A stretch of 64,000 nucleotides of DNA from Chthonomonas sp. (GTDB taxonomy: Bacteria; Armatimonadota; Fimbriimonadia; Fimbriimonadales; Fimbriimonadaceae): positions 309,300 through 373,299 of the forward strand of contig JAEURQ010000001.1 in the NCBI GenBank assembly GCA_016788425.1, read 5' to 3'. The notes under the pieces were generated by a model that saw only the letters and a list, made by a program, of their open reading frames with translations, did not search any database and was not told the origin of the DNA. Both the position numbers and the translations under genes were made by a program. Below are positions 8,695 through 17,798 of the stretch, piece by piece (positions within the stretch are counted from its first letter, which is position 1; every line of letters begins with the position of its first letter).

Positions 8695-9242
8695 TGTTAA
8701 TGCCCAAGCGCGTGAAGCACCGCAAGATGCACCGCGGTCGTATGAGTGGACTCGCCACCCGTGGTAACCACATCGACTTCGGCGACTTTGCGATGATGTC
8801 GCTCGAATGTGGCTGGATCACCAGCCGACAGATCGAAGCCGCTCGTATCGCCATGACCCGCCACATTAAGCGTGGCGGTAAGGTCTGGATCCGCATCTTC
8901 CCGGACAAGTCGTACACCAAGAAGCCCTTGGAACAACGGATGGGTAAGGGTAAGGCCAGCGTCGAAGGCTGGGTAGCCGTCGTCAAGCCGGGCCGCATCA
9001 TGTTCGAAATGGACGGGGTGCCGGAAGACGTGGCGAAGGAAGCTATGCGACTGGCACGCATGAAAATGCCGATCCGAACCAAGTTCGTCACCAAAGCCGA
9101 TTTTGCTAACGGCGCTCCGCTGGAATCGGGCAAAGAGCACGCAATCCAGACCGTCAAGCGCAAGAAGCACCTGAACCCGGACGCCTCCGCCGAACCTGCC
9201 GCTGCTCCCGCAGCCGCCACGGAGGAATCAACCGCAGAATGA
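8694..9242 (+). CDS. rplP: Large ribosomal subunit protein L16 with C-terminal extension
   Basis: A 182-residue L16 ([19 protein letters not shown] start; [22 protein letters not shown] core). Standard L16 is about 140 residues; the remaining ~40, ending in an Ala/Pro/Glu tail, are extra. ATG 8694 is preferred over ATG 8700 because GGAGG is nine bases upstream. The stop overlaps the rpmC start (ATGA). Confidence 0.96.
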   Translation: MLMPKRVKHRKMHRGRMSGLATRGNHIDFGDFAMMSLECGWITSRQIEAARIAMTRHIKRGGKVWIRIFPDKSYTKKPLEQRMGKGKASVEGWVAVVKPGRIMFEMDGVPEDVAKEAMRLARMKMPIRTKFVTKADFANGAPLESGKEHAIQTVKRKKHLNPDASAEPAAAPAAATEESTAE

Positions 9243-9448
9243 AAGACATCAAATGCGCCGATCTTCGGGACAAGAGTGTGCCCGAGCTGGAAGAAATGTT
9301 GGCCCGCGAAAAGGCCGACCTCTTCAAGGCTCGCCGCGACCTCGTGTTCCGCCAAATGACCGACACGGCTAGCCTTAAGGTCCGACGCCATAACATCGCT
9401 CGAATCCTGACTTTGATCAGCGAAAAGAAGCGAGGGAGTGAAAAGTGA
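9239..9448 (+). CDS. rpmC: Large ribosomal subunit protein L29
   Basis: A 69-residue L29 with the two-helix pattern ([37 protein letters not shown]). It overlaps rplP upstream by four bases and rpsQ downstream by four bases (GTGA). Confidence 0.95.
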   Translation: MKDIKCADLRDKSVPELEEMLAREKADLFKARRDLVFRQMTDTASLKVRRHNIARILTLISEKKRGSEK

Positions 9449-9714
9449 GCGAACAAGTAGCTGAAGTCCGAGGCCGACGTAAAGTCCGCCAAGGCGTCGT
9501 CAGCTCCAATAAAATGGAGAAGACGGTGGTCATCAAGCTGGTCCGCCGCGTGCGTCACCCGCTGTACGGCAAAACGGTTTTGAAGACTGAAAAGTTCAAG
9601 GCCCACGACGAATTGGGATGCGATATCGGCGACCGAGTCGAAATCATGGAGACCCGTCCGCTAAGCAAAGAAAAGCGATGGCGCGTCACCCGCATCCTTG
9701 AGAAGGTGAAGTAA
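9445..9714 (+). CDS. rpsQ: Small ribosomal subunit protein S17
   Basis: An 89-residue S17: [59 protein letters not shown]. It binds the 5' domain of 16S rRNA. It starts at a GTG overlapping the rpmC stop and has about a ten-residue N-terminal addition before the OB-fold. Confidence 0.95.
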   Translation: MSEQVAEVRGRRKVRQGVVSSNKMEKTVVIKLVRRVRHPLYGKTVLKTEKFKAHDELGCDIGDRVEIMETRPLSKEKRWRVTRILEKVK

Positions 9715-9716
9715 GG

Positions 9717-10088
9717 ATGATTCAACAGTTTTCTCGACTTAAGGTCGCCGATAACTCGGGCGCTCGCGAAGTCATGTGCATCCGCGTGCTCAAGGGCTCG
9801 CAACCCCGCTACGGCGGGGTCGGTGACGTGATTGTTTGTAGCGTCAAGGCCGCAACGCCGAACATGCCGATTAAGAAGGGCGATGTGGTGAAGGCCGTCA
9901 TCGTTCGCACCCGAAAGGCGGTTCGCCGCGTGGATGGCAGCATGCTGCGCTTCGACGACAACGCTTGCGTTGTGATCAACCCGAACAACGGCGAGCCGCG
10001 AGGCACCCGTATCTTCGGCCCGGTCGCTCGCGAACTCCGCGATTCGAACTACATGAAGATCGTTTCGCTGGCTCCGGAGGTGCTGTAA
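9717..10088 (+). CDS. rplN: Large ribosomal subunit protein L14
   Basis: A 123-residue L14 beginning [20 protein letters not shown] and ending [19 protein letters not shown], the standard length and ends. Two bases separate it from rpsQ. The final codons GGAGGTGCTG act as Shine-Dalgarno for rplX and its stop overlaps that ATG. Confidence 0.97.
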   Translation: MIQQFSRLKVADNSGAREVMCIRVLKGSQPRYGGVGDVIVCSVKAATPNMPIKKGDVVKAVIVRTRKAVRRVDGSMLRFDDNACVVINPNNGEPRGTRIFGPVARELRDSNYMKIVSLAPEVL

Positions 10089-10525
10089 TGCCTACTAAAG
10101 CTGAAATTAAAAAGCTGAATACCAAGATCAAGCTCAAGCTGCGAACTGGCGACCAAGTCGTCATCATCGCCGGCAAGGACAAGGGTCAAAAGGGATTCAT
10201 CGCCGCCGTCTCGCCGAAGGAAGGCAAGATCATCGTTCTCCAGAACAATCCGGAAAACGAAGAGCAGCCGCTTCCGTTGAACGCCGTGATCAAGCACCGT
10301 AAGGCCAAGATGCAAGGCGAACGCTCGGCTCGCATCAAGCTGCCGGCTCCGCTGCACATCTCGAACGTGATGCTCCTCGACCCCAAGTCGGGCGACGCCA
10401 CTCGCGTTGGTCGCCGCAAGGAAGGCGGGCGCCTGGTGCGCTACGCCAAGAAGAGCGACACGACGATCAAGGATCCGACGAGCGGTGCTAAGGGCGACGA
10501 GCCCAAGGGCAAAAAGAAGAAGTAA
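10088..10525 (+). CDS. rplX: Large ribosomal subunit protein L24
   Basis: A 145-residue L24 with the KOW motif (LRTGDQVVIIAGKDKGQKG) near residue 22 and the downstream SNVMLLDPKSGDATRVG stretch. The family is usually ~105 residues; a Lys/Gly-rich tail is added. A longer frame begins inside rplN but the ATG at 10088 follows GGAGG and gives the expected N-terminus. Confidence 0.95.
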   Translation: MPTKAEIKKLNTKIKLKLRTGDQVVIIAGKDKGQKGFIAAVSPKEGKIIVLQNNPENEEQPLPLNAVIKHRKAKMQGERSARIKLPAPLHISNVMLLDPKSGDATRVGRRKEGGRLVRYAKKSDTTIKDPTSGAKGDEPKGKKKK

Positions 10526-10597
10526 ACGCTGGGGGATTTCCCCCAGCCCTGAACCCCAAGAACTCGCCGGTCACAGTCGGTGAGGGAGGACAAAACC

Positions 10598-11179
10598 ATG
10601 GCAAAGAAAAAAGAAGAAGCCGCCGCTACGGGTGCCGCTCCGGCCCCACGCTTGCGCAAGATTTATAAGGAAAAGGTTTCGCCGAAACTGAACGAAGCTT
10701 TCAAGTACAAGTCGTCGATGCAAATCCCGCGCTTGGACAAGATCGTGATCAACATGGGCACCGGCGCCACCGACGAAAAGCACCTCGAAAACTCGGTTCG
10801 CGACATGCAACTGATCTCGGGTCAAAAGCCGATCGTCACCCGCGCCCGCAAGGCCGTCTCGAACTTTAAGCTTCGCGAAGGCATGAAGATTGGATGCAAG
10901 GTCACCCTCCGCGGCGACCGTGCCTACCACTTCCTGGATAAGCTCGCCACCGTGGTTCTGCCGCGACTGCGCGACTTCCAAGGCCTTTCGCCGAACTCGT
11001 TCGACGGTCGTGGCAACTACGCCCTCGGCCTCAAGGAGCAGCTGGTCTTCCCGGAAATCTCGTACGATACGTTCGATCGAATCCGCGGGATGGACATCAT
11101 CATCTGCACCACCGCCAGCACCGACGAAGAAGCACGCATGTTCCTGAAGGAAATGGGCATGCCGATTCGCGACAAGTAA
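10598..11179 (+). CDS. rplE: Large ribosomal subunit protein L5
   Basis: A 193-residue L5 ([57 protein letters not shown]). It contacts 5S rRNA. ATG 10598 follows GGGAGGACAAAACC; a short Lys/Ala-rich extension precedes the conserved [10 protein letters not shown]. It is the last gene of the block: the usual rpsN-rpsH-rplF partners do not follow, and a terminator lies 20 bases downstream. Confidence 0.96.
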   Translation: MAKKKEEAAATGAAPAPRLRKIYKEKVSPKLNEAFKYKSSMQIPRLDKIVINMGTGATDEKHLENSVRDMQLISGQKPIVTRARKAVSNFKLREGMKIGCKVTLRGDRAYHFLDKLATVVLPRLRDFQGLSPNSFDGRGNYALGLKEQLVFPEISYDTFDRIRGMDIIICTTASTDEEARMFLKEMGMPIRDK

Positions 11180-11200
11180 GGCGCAGAGTCTTCGCAAAGA

Positions 11201-11234
11201 AAGTGGTCGGGTCCGCAGGGATCCGGCCACTTTT
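11201..11234 (+). terminator. Terminator after rplE
   Basis: AAGTGGTCGGGTCC and GGATCCGGCCACTT pair (with G-T pairs) and run into TTTT. It marks the true end of this ribosomal operon. Confidence 0.8.
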
Positions 11235-11309
11235 GCTTCAAACCGGCGAGTTTTCTGCCGATAATCAAGGCGTTCACCCGCAAACTTGCGGGTAGAGTTA
11301 GTCCGAGCC

Positions 11310-12770
11310 ATGCTGTTCACCGCGCCCGAATTCGCCGCATTTTTGCTCATCACGTTCGGGCTCTATTACGTCCCCGCTTTTCGCCGATTCCAAGTTCAGA
11401 TATTGGTCGGCGCGAGCATGGTTTTCTACTCGTGGACGCAGCCGATCCTGTTGCTTTTGCTTGTCACGAGCGTGGTGCTCAACTCGGTCATCAGCTACCG
11501 AACCTACTTTGCGAAAGATGCGGGCAGTCAATTGCGGTGGGCGATCAGCGGGGTGGTCGTCAATCTCGCGATTCTTGGCTTCTTTAAGTACGGCAACCTG
11601 ATTTTTCATCTCGTCAAATCGGCGTTTGACTCGCCCGGTGTATCCGGCGTGCAGCATACGCTGGGCATAGCGCTGCCCATCGGGATTAGCTTCTACACGT
11701 TCGAGGGCATCAGTCTGCTGGTCGACGTGATCCGCTCAAAGCAAGGCGACACCAAGGTGCTCGGCACCGGCCGCATCGTGGACGACAATTTCTGGCAGCA
11801 CATGCTCAACACGTCGCTGTTCGTGACGTTCTTCCCGCACCTTATCGCCGGCCCCATCCTCAAGGCGCGGCATTACTTCCCGCAAATCAAGCAAAAGTTG
11901 TTCGGCGAGATTCCGTGGGATGTGGCGTACCGAACGCTGGTCATGGGCTTCTTCCTCAAGATGGTGGTGGCCGACAATATCAGCGCCTACACCAACTTTA
12001 TCAAGTTCCCCGAGTACCAAACCCTCAGCACGGCGACGGGGCTTTCGCTGCTGTTTGGTTACTCGATGCAGATCTTCGCCGACTTCGCGGGGTACTCGCT
12101 CATCGCGATCGGTCTTGGGCACTTGTTTGGCTACGAACTCCCGGACAACTTCAACTTCCCGTACATCTCGCGTTCGCTCAGCGAGTTTTGGCGGCGCTGG
12201 CATATCTCGCTCTCCACGTGGCTTCGCGATTACCTCTACATTCCGCTCGGCGGAAACAAGAAGGGCAATGTCCGCACGTACATCAATCTCGCTTTGGTCA
12301 TGGTGCTTGGCGGGCTTTGGCATGGCGCGGCCCTCTCTTACGCGGTTTGGGGTGCGTATCACGGGCTCGGTCTTGCGATTGAGCGGCTGTTCACGCGGAA
12401 CCCGGATCGCCAAATAGGACAGGTTGGTTCGGCGCTCAAACTGCTGGCCGTGTTCACGTTCGTGAGTTTCGGGTGGCTGCTGTTCAAGCTCACCGAATTC
12501 CACCAAGTGGTGGACTTCTGCCAGCACATGGCGGCTAACCTTAAGCTGAAAAACGACCTGCAGGTCATCGGGCCGACGCTATTGTTCTCCATTCCGGTGG
12601 TCGTCTACCACCTCTACAATTTGGACTCGCTACGCGCTCGGCGGGCGGAGCTGATTTCGCAAGGCAACGCCGGATATCGGGCGCGGCGCATCGCCATCTA
12701 CGCGGTCCTGCTGACCGCGATTATCCTCAACGACGGAACTTCCAATGACTTCATCTACTTCCAGTTCTAA
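11310..12770 (+). CDS. MBOAT-family membrane O-acyltransferase (AlgI-like)
   Basis: A 486-residue polytopic membrane protein with the AlgI/MBOAT pattern: SEFWRRWHISLSTWLRDYLYIPLGGNKKG and the catalytic-His region GGLWHGAALSYAVWGAYHG near residues 335-355. This family transfers acyl groups (usually acetyl) to extracellular polysaccharides or peptidoglycan. The ATG at 11310 gives a normal membrane start; a TTG eight codons earlier is possible. The next gene, an SGNH-like exported protein, overlaps its end by 26 bases, the usual partner arrangement for this acylation chemistry. Confidence 0.88.
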   Translation: MLFTAPEFAAFLLITFGLYYVPAFRRFQVQILVGASMVFYSWTQPILLLLLVTSVVLNSVISYRTYFAKDAGSQLRWAISGVVVNLAILGFFKYGNLIFHLVKSAFDSPGVSGVQHTLGIALPIGISFYTFEGISLLVDVIRSKQGDTKVLGTGRIVDDNFWQHMLNTSLFVTFFPHLIAGPILKARHYFPQIKQKLFGEIPWDVAYRTLVMGFFLKMVVADNISAYTNFIKFPEYQTLSTATGLSLLFGYSMQIFADFAGYSLIAIGLGHLFGYELPDNFNFPYISRSLSEFWRRWHISLSTWLRDYLYIPLGGNKKGNVRTYINLALVMVLGGLWHGAALSYAVWGAYHGLGLAIERLFTRNPDRQIGQVGSALKLLAVFTFVSFGWLLFKLTEFHQVVDFCQHMAANLKLKNDLQVIGPTLLFSIPVVVYHLYNLDSLRARRAELISQGNAGYRARRIAIYAVLLTAIILNDGTSNDFIYFQF

Positions 12771-13611
12771 CTTTTCCATCTGGAAGCCCTCGCTTGGCGT
12801 GGCGCTGTTGCTGGTGGCCAGCTACGGATTGCTGGTGCAGTCAGGCAAGGTTCCGAGTGGCCAAGGCGTTTCGCAGTATCAGCTTAACTGGGTGACCCTG
12901 GAGAAGTTTGCGACTGACCCGATGCCGCAGGTGGAGGCGGTGATCTGCGGGAGTTCGATGGGCCAGACGCTCAAGCCTCAGCTTATTGACAAGCGGTTCT
13001 ACAATCTCAGCGTGCTGGGGACATCGGGTCTTACGGGCCTCAAAGCGGTGAACGCCTCGCCAAATAAGCCGCGGCTGATCTTTGTCGAGATGTCGTTCAC
13101 GTTGGCCAACGGCGTAGAAACCCAGATGCTCAACAGCATGCTTTCGCCGTATCACAAGTGGGTGGCCGAACACGCCAAGTTTTTGCGGCAGGACTACCAG
13201 CCGACCGACATTTTGCTCTCCAAGTTCCGCCGCAAGAGCCTCGCCGGGCAGGATAATCCGGCTTCGCCGGAGGCCATTGCGGGCGCTGTGCGACGCCACA
13301 CCGTGCCCACTCCGGCCTGGGAAACCAATAACTTGGAAACCGTGATTAGCGGTCTGAAGACCGAAATCGCGACGGCGCAAGCACGCGGCTGTAAGGTGGT
13401 GCTGTTGGAGATGCTTGCTTCGGCTGAGGTCGAAGCGACGCCGAAATTTGTCGGAATCCGCGAGCGCATCGCGCGCGAGTTTCCGCAAGGCGAATACACC
13501 TGGAGCCAGCCCATGCAGCAGGCCGACGTGGTGACTTCGGACGGCATCCACCTGGTGCCGAGCAAGGCGGCGGAGGTCTCGCGCGCCCTCATCGAGGCCC
13601 TAGGGAGCTAG
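12745..13611 (+). CDS. Membrane-anchored SGNH-hydrolase-like protein, MBOAT partner
   Basis: A 288-residue protein with one N-terminal membrane segment (PSLGVALLLVASYGLLV) and an outer domain. CGSSMGQTL (about residue 71) fits the SGNH block I serine and DGIHLVPSKAA near the C-terminus fits the block V Asp-x-x-His pair. Overlap with the upstream MBOAT gene suggests an AlgI/AlgJ- or DltB/DltD-like pair in which this protein transfers the acyl group outside the membrane. Its substrate is unknown. The identification rests on motif placement and context. Its 3' end overlaps that of pdxH by 12 bases. Confidence 0.65.
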   Translation: MTSSTSSSNFSIWKPSLGVALLLVASYGLLVQSGKVPSGQGVSQYQLNWVTLEKFATDPMPQVEAVICGSSMGQTLKPQLIDKRFYNLSVLGTSGLTGLKAVNASPNKPRLIFVEMSFTLANGVETQMLNSMLSPYHKWVAEHAKFLRQDYQPTDILLSKFRRKSLAGQDNPASPEAIAGAVRRHTVPTPAWETNNLETVISGLKTEIATAQARGCKVVLLEMLASAEVEATPKFVGIRERIAREFPQGEYTWSQPMQQADVVTSDGIHLVPSKAAEVSRALIEALGS

Positions 13612-14199
13612 GCGCTCAACCCGCCAGGCGTCGTCCTCTCGCACGTATCGCAATCGATCGTGCAGTCGTGCCGGACGTCCTTGCCAAAATTCAACCCAGC
13701 GCGGAACCAGACGGTACCCGCCCCAATTCTCGGGTCGCGGGCCAGGCATCGCCTTGGCCATGAGCTCTTCGAGTTCTTCGCGGCTACCAATGACCTGGCT
13801 TTGCGGGCTGATGGTCGAGGCGAGTTGGCTCTCGATGGGACGGCTGAGGAAGTAGGCGTCGGACTCGGCCGCCGAGACCCGGGTGAGCTCGCCTTGCAGC
13901 CGCACTTGCCGCTCGAGATAGCCCCACCAAAACGTGGCGGCGGCGCGATGAGTGGCTTCAATCTCGTGGCCCTTTTGCGAGTCGTAGTTGGTGTAGAACA
14001 CGATGCCGTGCTCGTCAATGCCGCGGCAGAGCACCATCCGGCCATTCGGCCAACCATCGGCGGAGACCGTGCTCAGGCACATGGCCGTGGATTCGGTCTC
14101 GTGGCGGGCGTCCTCAAGCCACGCTGCCAGCATCTTTAAGGGGTTCGGCAGCAGGCTCGCCTCGGTCAATTCTCCCTTCGTGTACGAACTGCGATCCAT
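13600..14199 (-). CDS. pdxH: Pyridoxamine 5'-phosphate oxidase
   Basis: A 199-residue PNPOx, which oxidises pyridoxine/pyridoxamine phosphate to PLP using FMN. Visible family elements: AMCLSTVSADGWPNGRMVLCRGID, VFYTNYDSQKGHEIE, AATFWWGYLERQVRLQG, and the C-terminal WEFWQGR-type VEFWQGRPARLHDRLRY. The ATG at 14199 gives MDRSSYTKGELTEA, the expected N-terminus; the frame extends upstream into the promoter region. It stands alone, convergent with the SGNH gene. Confidence 0.93.
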   Translation of the reverse strand: MDRSSYTKGELTEASLLPNPLKMLAAWLEDARHETESTAMCLSTVSADGWPNGRMVLCRGIDEHGIVFYTNYDSQKGHEIEATHRAAATFWWGYLERQVRLQGELTRVSAAESDAYFLSRPIESQLASTISPQSQVIGSREELEELMAKAMPGPRPENWGGYRLVPRWVEFWQGRPARLHDRLRYVREDDAWRVERLAP

Positions 14200-14300
14200 C
14201 GCCTTGATTGTGTCCGAATTGCGTGTGCAGAAAAAACGAAAAAACCTATCGAACAAATGCCGTGAATTCGTATTCTAGCCTTATAATAGGACTTGTAATC

Positions 14301-17300
14301 ATGAAAATGCGCCTCTCAATGTTGTGGGTCGCGAGCTCCCTGATGGCTGCGTTGCCGTCGCTGGTCGGAGCCGTGCAGTGGGTGGGGAACACCAAGCTCT
14401 ACCTCAACGGAATTGAATTCCCGAAGCGTAGCGCCTTTGTGGAGGCGTACCAAACGCTGACGGTCGTCACTCAGACCTATCCGATTCAGCCGAGCCAGAC
14501 GGTCAAGCTGGTTTACACGACCAACAACTGGTCGACCACCCAAGAGCAAACCTTCAATTTCGACTTCAATGTGGGCAACAACAGCCAGTGGTGGGCGGTC
14601 ATGGGGCCATTCCCCAAGGGCACGCAAATCGACTTTTACATCAAGGCGGATTCGCCGGGCGAGACCACAAAGTACGACAACAACAGCTTTGCGAACTACG
14701 GCTTTGTCAGTCGCTTTGCCAGCAACTTTCGCCGTGGCCCGATCCTGCAGTGGTTCGAAACCGAATACAAGACGATTCTTCAGCGGTTGCCGGAAGTCGT
14801 GCGGGCTGGGTACTCGGCCATCTATCTGCCTTCGCCGGTGAAGAGCGGGGGCGGCGGATTTTCGGTCGGCTACAACCCGTTCGACCGTTTTGACCTCGGC
14901 GACCGCATGCAAAAGGGTTCGCTGCGGACCAAGTACGGCACGACGCAGGAATTGCAGGAGCTCATTCGCACCGCGAAGCGGCTGGGCATCGAGGTCTATT
15001 GCGACATCGTTCTGAACCACAACGACAACCGTGCGAGTTCGGCGATCAACAGCTACCCGGACATGATTCCGGAAGATTTCCATATCAACTCGTCGGCCAA
15101 CACGAGCAACTCGGAGATTGACTTTAATCTGAATCCGGGGCCGTTTAGCAACGCGATGCTGAATCACGACCTAGTAGGGCTGACCGACATTGCCCACGAG
15201 GATGGCAACGCCATCGCGACGAGCATTACGCCGCCCAGCTACGCGCCGCTCAATTCGTTCAGCAAGCCGAGTTTCGTGCGGCACCCGTTGGTGCCCGCGT
15301 ACTACGCCAATGGCGTGCCGGTGGCCGAGGATGTGCGCCAGTTTCTTCGTCGCTGGATGGAGTGGATGACCGCCTCCATCGGCTTTGATGGCTACCGTTT
15401 GGACGCGGTGAAGCACATGCCGCCGCAGTACTTGGGTTACGCCGCCGACCAGCCAGTGACGGGCCGCACGTACAATAACGGCGACCTTTTGCCGAGCCTG
15501 TTCCGCAACTCGCCGGAGCTTTACATTTTTGGCGAGTCGTATACGAGCAACTCGTACGAGCTGCGCGAACATGCCAAAACCGGCATGAACCTGCTGGACT
15601 TTCCGTTCTTTTTCTCGGCCAGAACCCTGCTGAATGGCAACGGGTTCGGTAATATCGGCGCGTCGTTTGGCAACAGCTATGGGCTCGATGCTTCCACCGG
15701 CTTGGCCTACGAAGCAGGCGGGCTCGGGTTTGATACGGGCGTGGCGTTTATCCAAAGTCACGACGACGGGCCGCCGACCGCGAACAATTTGGGTTACGCC
15801 TACCTGCTGACCCGCCCGGGTCGCGCCAAGGTGTACTACGACGGCAACAACATCGCGCCGAACAATTGGAGCAACTTCCCGCGACCGGGTCGGGGCGATT
15901 CGCTGGAAGGCGACGGCATCCTGGCGCCGATCCTCGACGTGAACAAGCGGTTTGCGCGAGGCACCATCTACAACCGCATCGTGCAAAGCGACCTGTACGT
16001 GTTTGAGCGGCAGGTAGGCGGGCAATCAACTTTGCTCGTGGGCATGAACGATCGCGGCGACGTGAGCTCGACCACGACGAGCGTGCAGACGGCGTTTCCG
16101 GCGGGCACCGTGCTCCGCGATTACAGCGGCCAGCGACCCGACGTGACCGTCGGCGCGACAGGCTTGGTCAGCATCACCGTGCCGAGCAACAGTACGGCGA
16201 CGGTGACGAACAACGCTCGCGGCTACGTACTGTACGCGCCGATTACGCCGCAAGCGCAGAACGATCCGGCCATCGAACTCTCGCTGAACGGCTCCGAGAA
16301 AAGCCGCACCCCGCTCTCTCTCGAGAAGGTCGCCAACCCGGCGGGCTCGTTCAACGGCATCTCGCAAGTCTTCGTCGCGTATCGGCTGCGAACGAGCGAT
16401 CCGGTCACGATTAACGTGCAGACCGACGGCACCGGCGACTCGGCCTTCCTGGAACTCAATGGCGGCGTGGCCGTCAACGGCGTGACTCCGCTGAGCGGCA
16501 CGACCGAGGGGCTGACGGATGGCTACGTGCCAATGACGAAGCTGGCCAACGGCTCGTTCCGATTGGCGAGTGTGAATCTTTCGAACCTGGAAGACGGCAT
16601 GCACATGATCAAGGTGCGGGTGTTCAAGGGCGGCACTGGTCCGAAATTCTTTAGCGAATTCCAGCAAGTTGTGTACTTGGAGCGGGCGCAATTAACGGCG
16701 GCCTACAAGGTGGATGGCGACCTGGCCAACTATGGCTCGGCGAACCTGACTCAGCTGCGGGTGGCCACCTCAAACGCGAACCGATTGGACAATGCGTATG
16801 TCCGCAATTCGGTGGATACGCTGTATCTGGGCTACGCAGGGAACGTGGATGCGAGCGAAAACTTGACGAACGGGTTCTTTGCTTACCTGGATACCGATCC
16901 GACGGCGGGCACGGGAATCGCCAACATGGCGGCGCTTCGAGATGACACCGGCCCGGCGACGAGGCTGCTCTCGCGGCGACCGTTCACCGCGCCGAGTGGT
17001 TTCGGCGCGGAGTTTGGTGTGGCGATGTTCCGGCAGGCTCAACTCTCCTCGGCCATGGGTACCGACTTTATTGGCGGTCCGACCACGCCGTTCGCCTTTG
17101 GCTCGACGGTCGGCCTGTATGGCCTGAGCGCCAGCAGCCCCGCGCAGTTCGCGCGCTATCCGGGCACGTTTGCGTTCCAGTCGCGGGTCAACAAGACCGA
17201 CCCGGCCAAGGGCTTTGAGATTGCGATTAAGCTTCGCGACCTGTTCCCGGGCGGCATCTCGCCCTCGCAAAAGATCGGTCTGATCGCCGGGATTGGCTCG

Positions 17301-17798
17301 ACCGGGGAACCGGGTTCGACCTTGGTTTCGACGGATCCGCTGCGCGCTACGGTGGGCGGGCGCGCAATTGCCCAGCCTTGGACCTCAAACCAGTTTCTGC
17401 CGACGCAGACCTCAATCTTCAGCGATCCGGGAACGGGCGCCGTGTCTCTCACGAACTCGCTGACCTACACGATTCAGCGGGCCACGGTGATCAGCGCGGG
17501 GAGCTACTCGGTGTCGGTGCTCGGTCAGAACGGTAGCAATAACCAGGTGACGATGACCGTGCGGTTGACGAACACTGGGGCTTCGGCCCTGGCCGGGCCG
17601 CTGCACCTGATTGTGCGAGTGCCGGGCAATATTGACCTGACCAACAAGACCGGCGTGAGCTTTGTGAACCCGGCCCCGTTCATCGACCTTCCGGCAAGCC
17701 TGCCGGCGGGCAAGTCGGTGAATGTGACGCTCAAGTTCAGCGGCGCGAACTCGGTGTCGCCGACGTTTGAGCTGACGCGTGGATCGGGAACGTTCTAA
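14301..17798 (+). CDS. Large secreted GH13 alpha-amylase-family protein
   Basis: About 1165 residues. Signal peptide MKMRLSMLWVASSLMAALPSLVGA, then a beta-rich N-terminal module (~25-135), then a GH13 barrel with the conserved regions: DIVLNHNDN (~235), GFDGYRLDAVKHMP (~360, nucleophile Asp), FGESY (~411, acid/base Glu) and IQSHDD (~486, transition-state Asp). The C-terminal third has beta domains, one (AYKVDGDLANYGSAN onward, ~800-1000) resembling DOMON/glucodextranase-type modules. It should hydrolyse extracellular alpha-glucans. There is no visible surface anchor. ATG 14301 follows AGGACTT; a TATAAT lies 13 bases upstream. It ends four bases inside the convergent tatC. Confidence 0.88.
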   Translation: MKMRLSMLWVASSLMAALPSLVGAVQWVGNTKLYLNGIEFPKRSAFVEAYQTLTVVTQTYPIQPSQTVKLVYTTNNWSTTQEQTFNFDFNVGNNSQWWAVMGPFPKGTQIDFYIKADSPGETTKYDNNSFANYGFVSRFASNFRRGPILQWFETEYKTILQRLPEVVRAGYSAIYLPSPVKSGGGGFSVGYNPFDRFDLGDRMQKGSLRTKYGTTQELQELIRTAKRLGIEVYCDIVLNHNDNRASSAINSYPDMIPEDFHINSSANTSNSEIDFNLNPGPFSNAMLNHDLVGLTDIAHEDGNAIATSITPPSYAPLNSFSKPSFVRHPLVPAYYANGVPVAEDVRQFLRRWMEWMTASIGFDGYRLDAVKHMPPQYLGYAADQPVTGRTYNNGDLLPSLFRNSPELYIFGESYTSNSYELREHAKTGMNLLDFPFFFSARTLLNGNGFGNIGASFGNSYGLDASTGLAYEAGGLGFDTGVAFIQSHDDGPPTANNLGYAYLLTRPGRAKVYYDGNNIAPNNWSNFPRPGRGDSLEGDGILAPILDVNKRFARGTIYNRIVQSDLYVFERQVGGQSTLLVGMNDRGDVSSTTTSVQTAFPAGTVLRDYSGQRPDVTVGATGLVSITVPSNSTATVTNNARGYVLYAPITPQAQNDPAIELSLNGSEKSRTPLSLEKVANPAGSFNGISQVFVAYRLRTSDPVTINVQTDGTGDSAFLELNGGVAVNGVTPLSGTTEGLTDGYVPMTKLANGSFRLASVNLSNLEDGMHMIKVRVFKGGTGPKFFSEFQQVVYLERAQLTAAYKVDGDLANYGSANLTQLRVATSNANRLDNAYVRNSVDTLYLGYAGNVDASENLTNGFFAYLDTDPTAGTGIANMAALRDDTGPATRLLSRRPFTAPSGFGAEFGVAMFRQAQLSSAMGTDFIGGPTTPFAFGSTVGLYGLSASSPAQFARYPGTFAFQSRVNKTDPAKGFEIAIKLRDLFPGGISPSQKIGLIAGIGSTGEPGSTLVSTDPLRATVGGRAIAQPWTSNQFLPTQTSIFSDPGTGAVSLTNSLTYTIQRATVISAGSYSVSVLGQNGSNNQVTMTVRLTNTGASALAGPLHLIVRVPGNIDLTNKTGVSFVNPAPFIDLPASLPAGKSVNVTLKFSGANSVSPTFELTRGSGTF

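Noticed and set aside
14282..14287. Perfect TATAAT as the amylase-gene promoter
   Set aside because: It lies 13 bases before the ATG, with the AGGACTT ribosome-binding site at the expected transcription start and no good -35; kept only as a remark.
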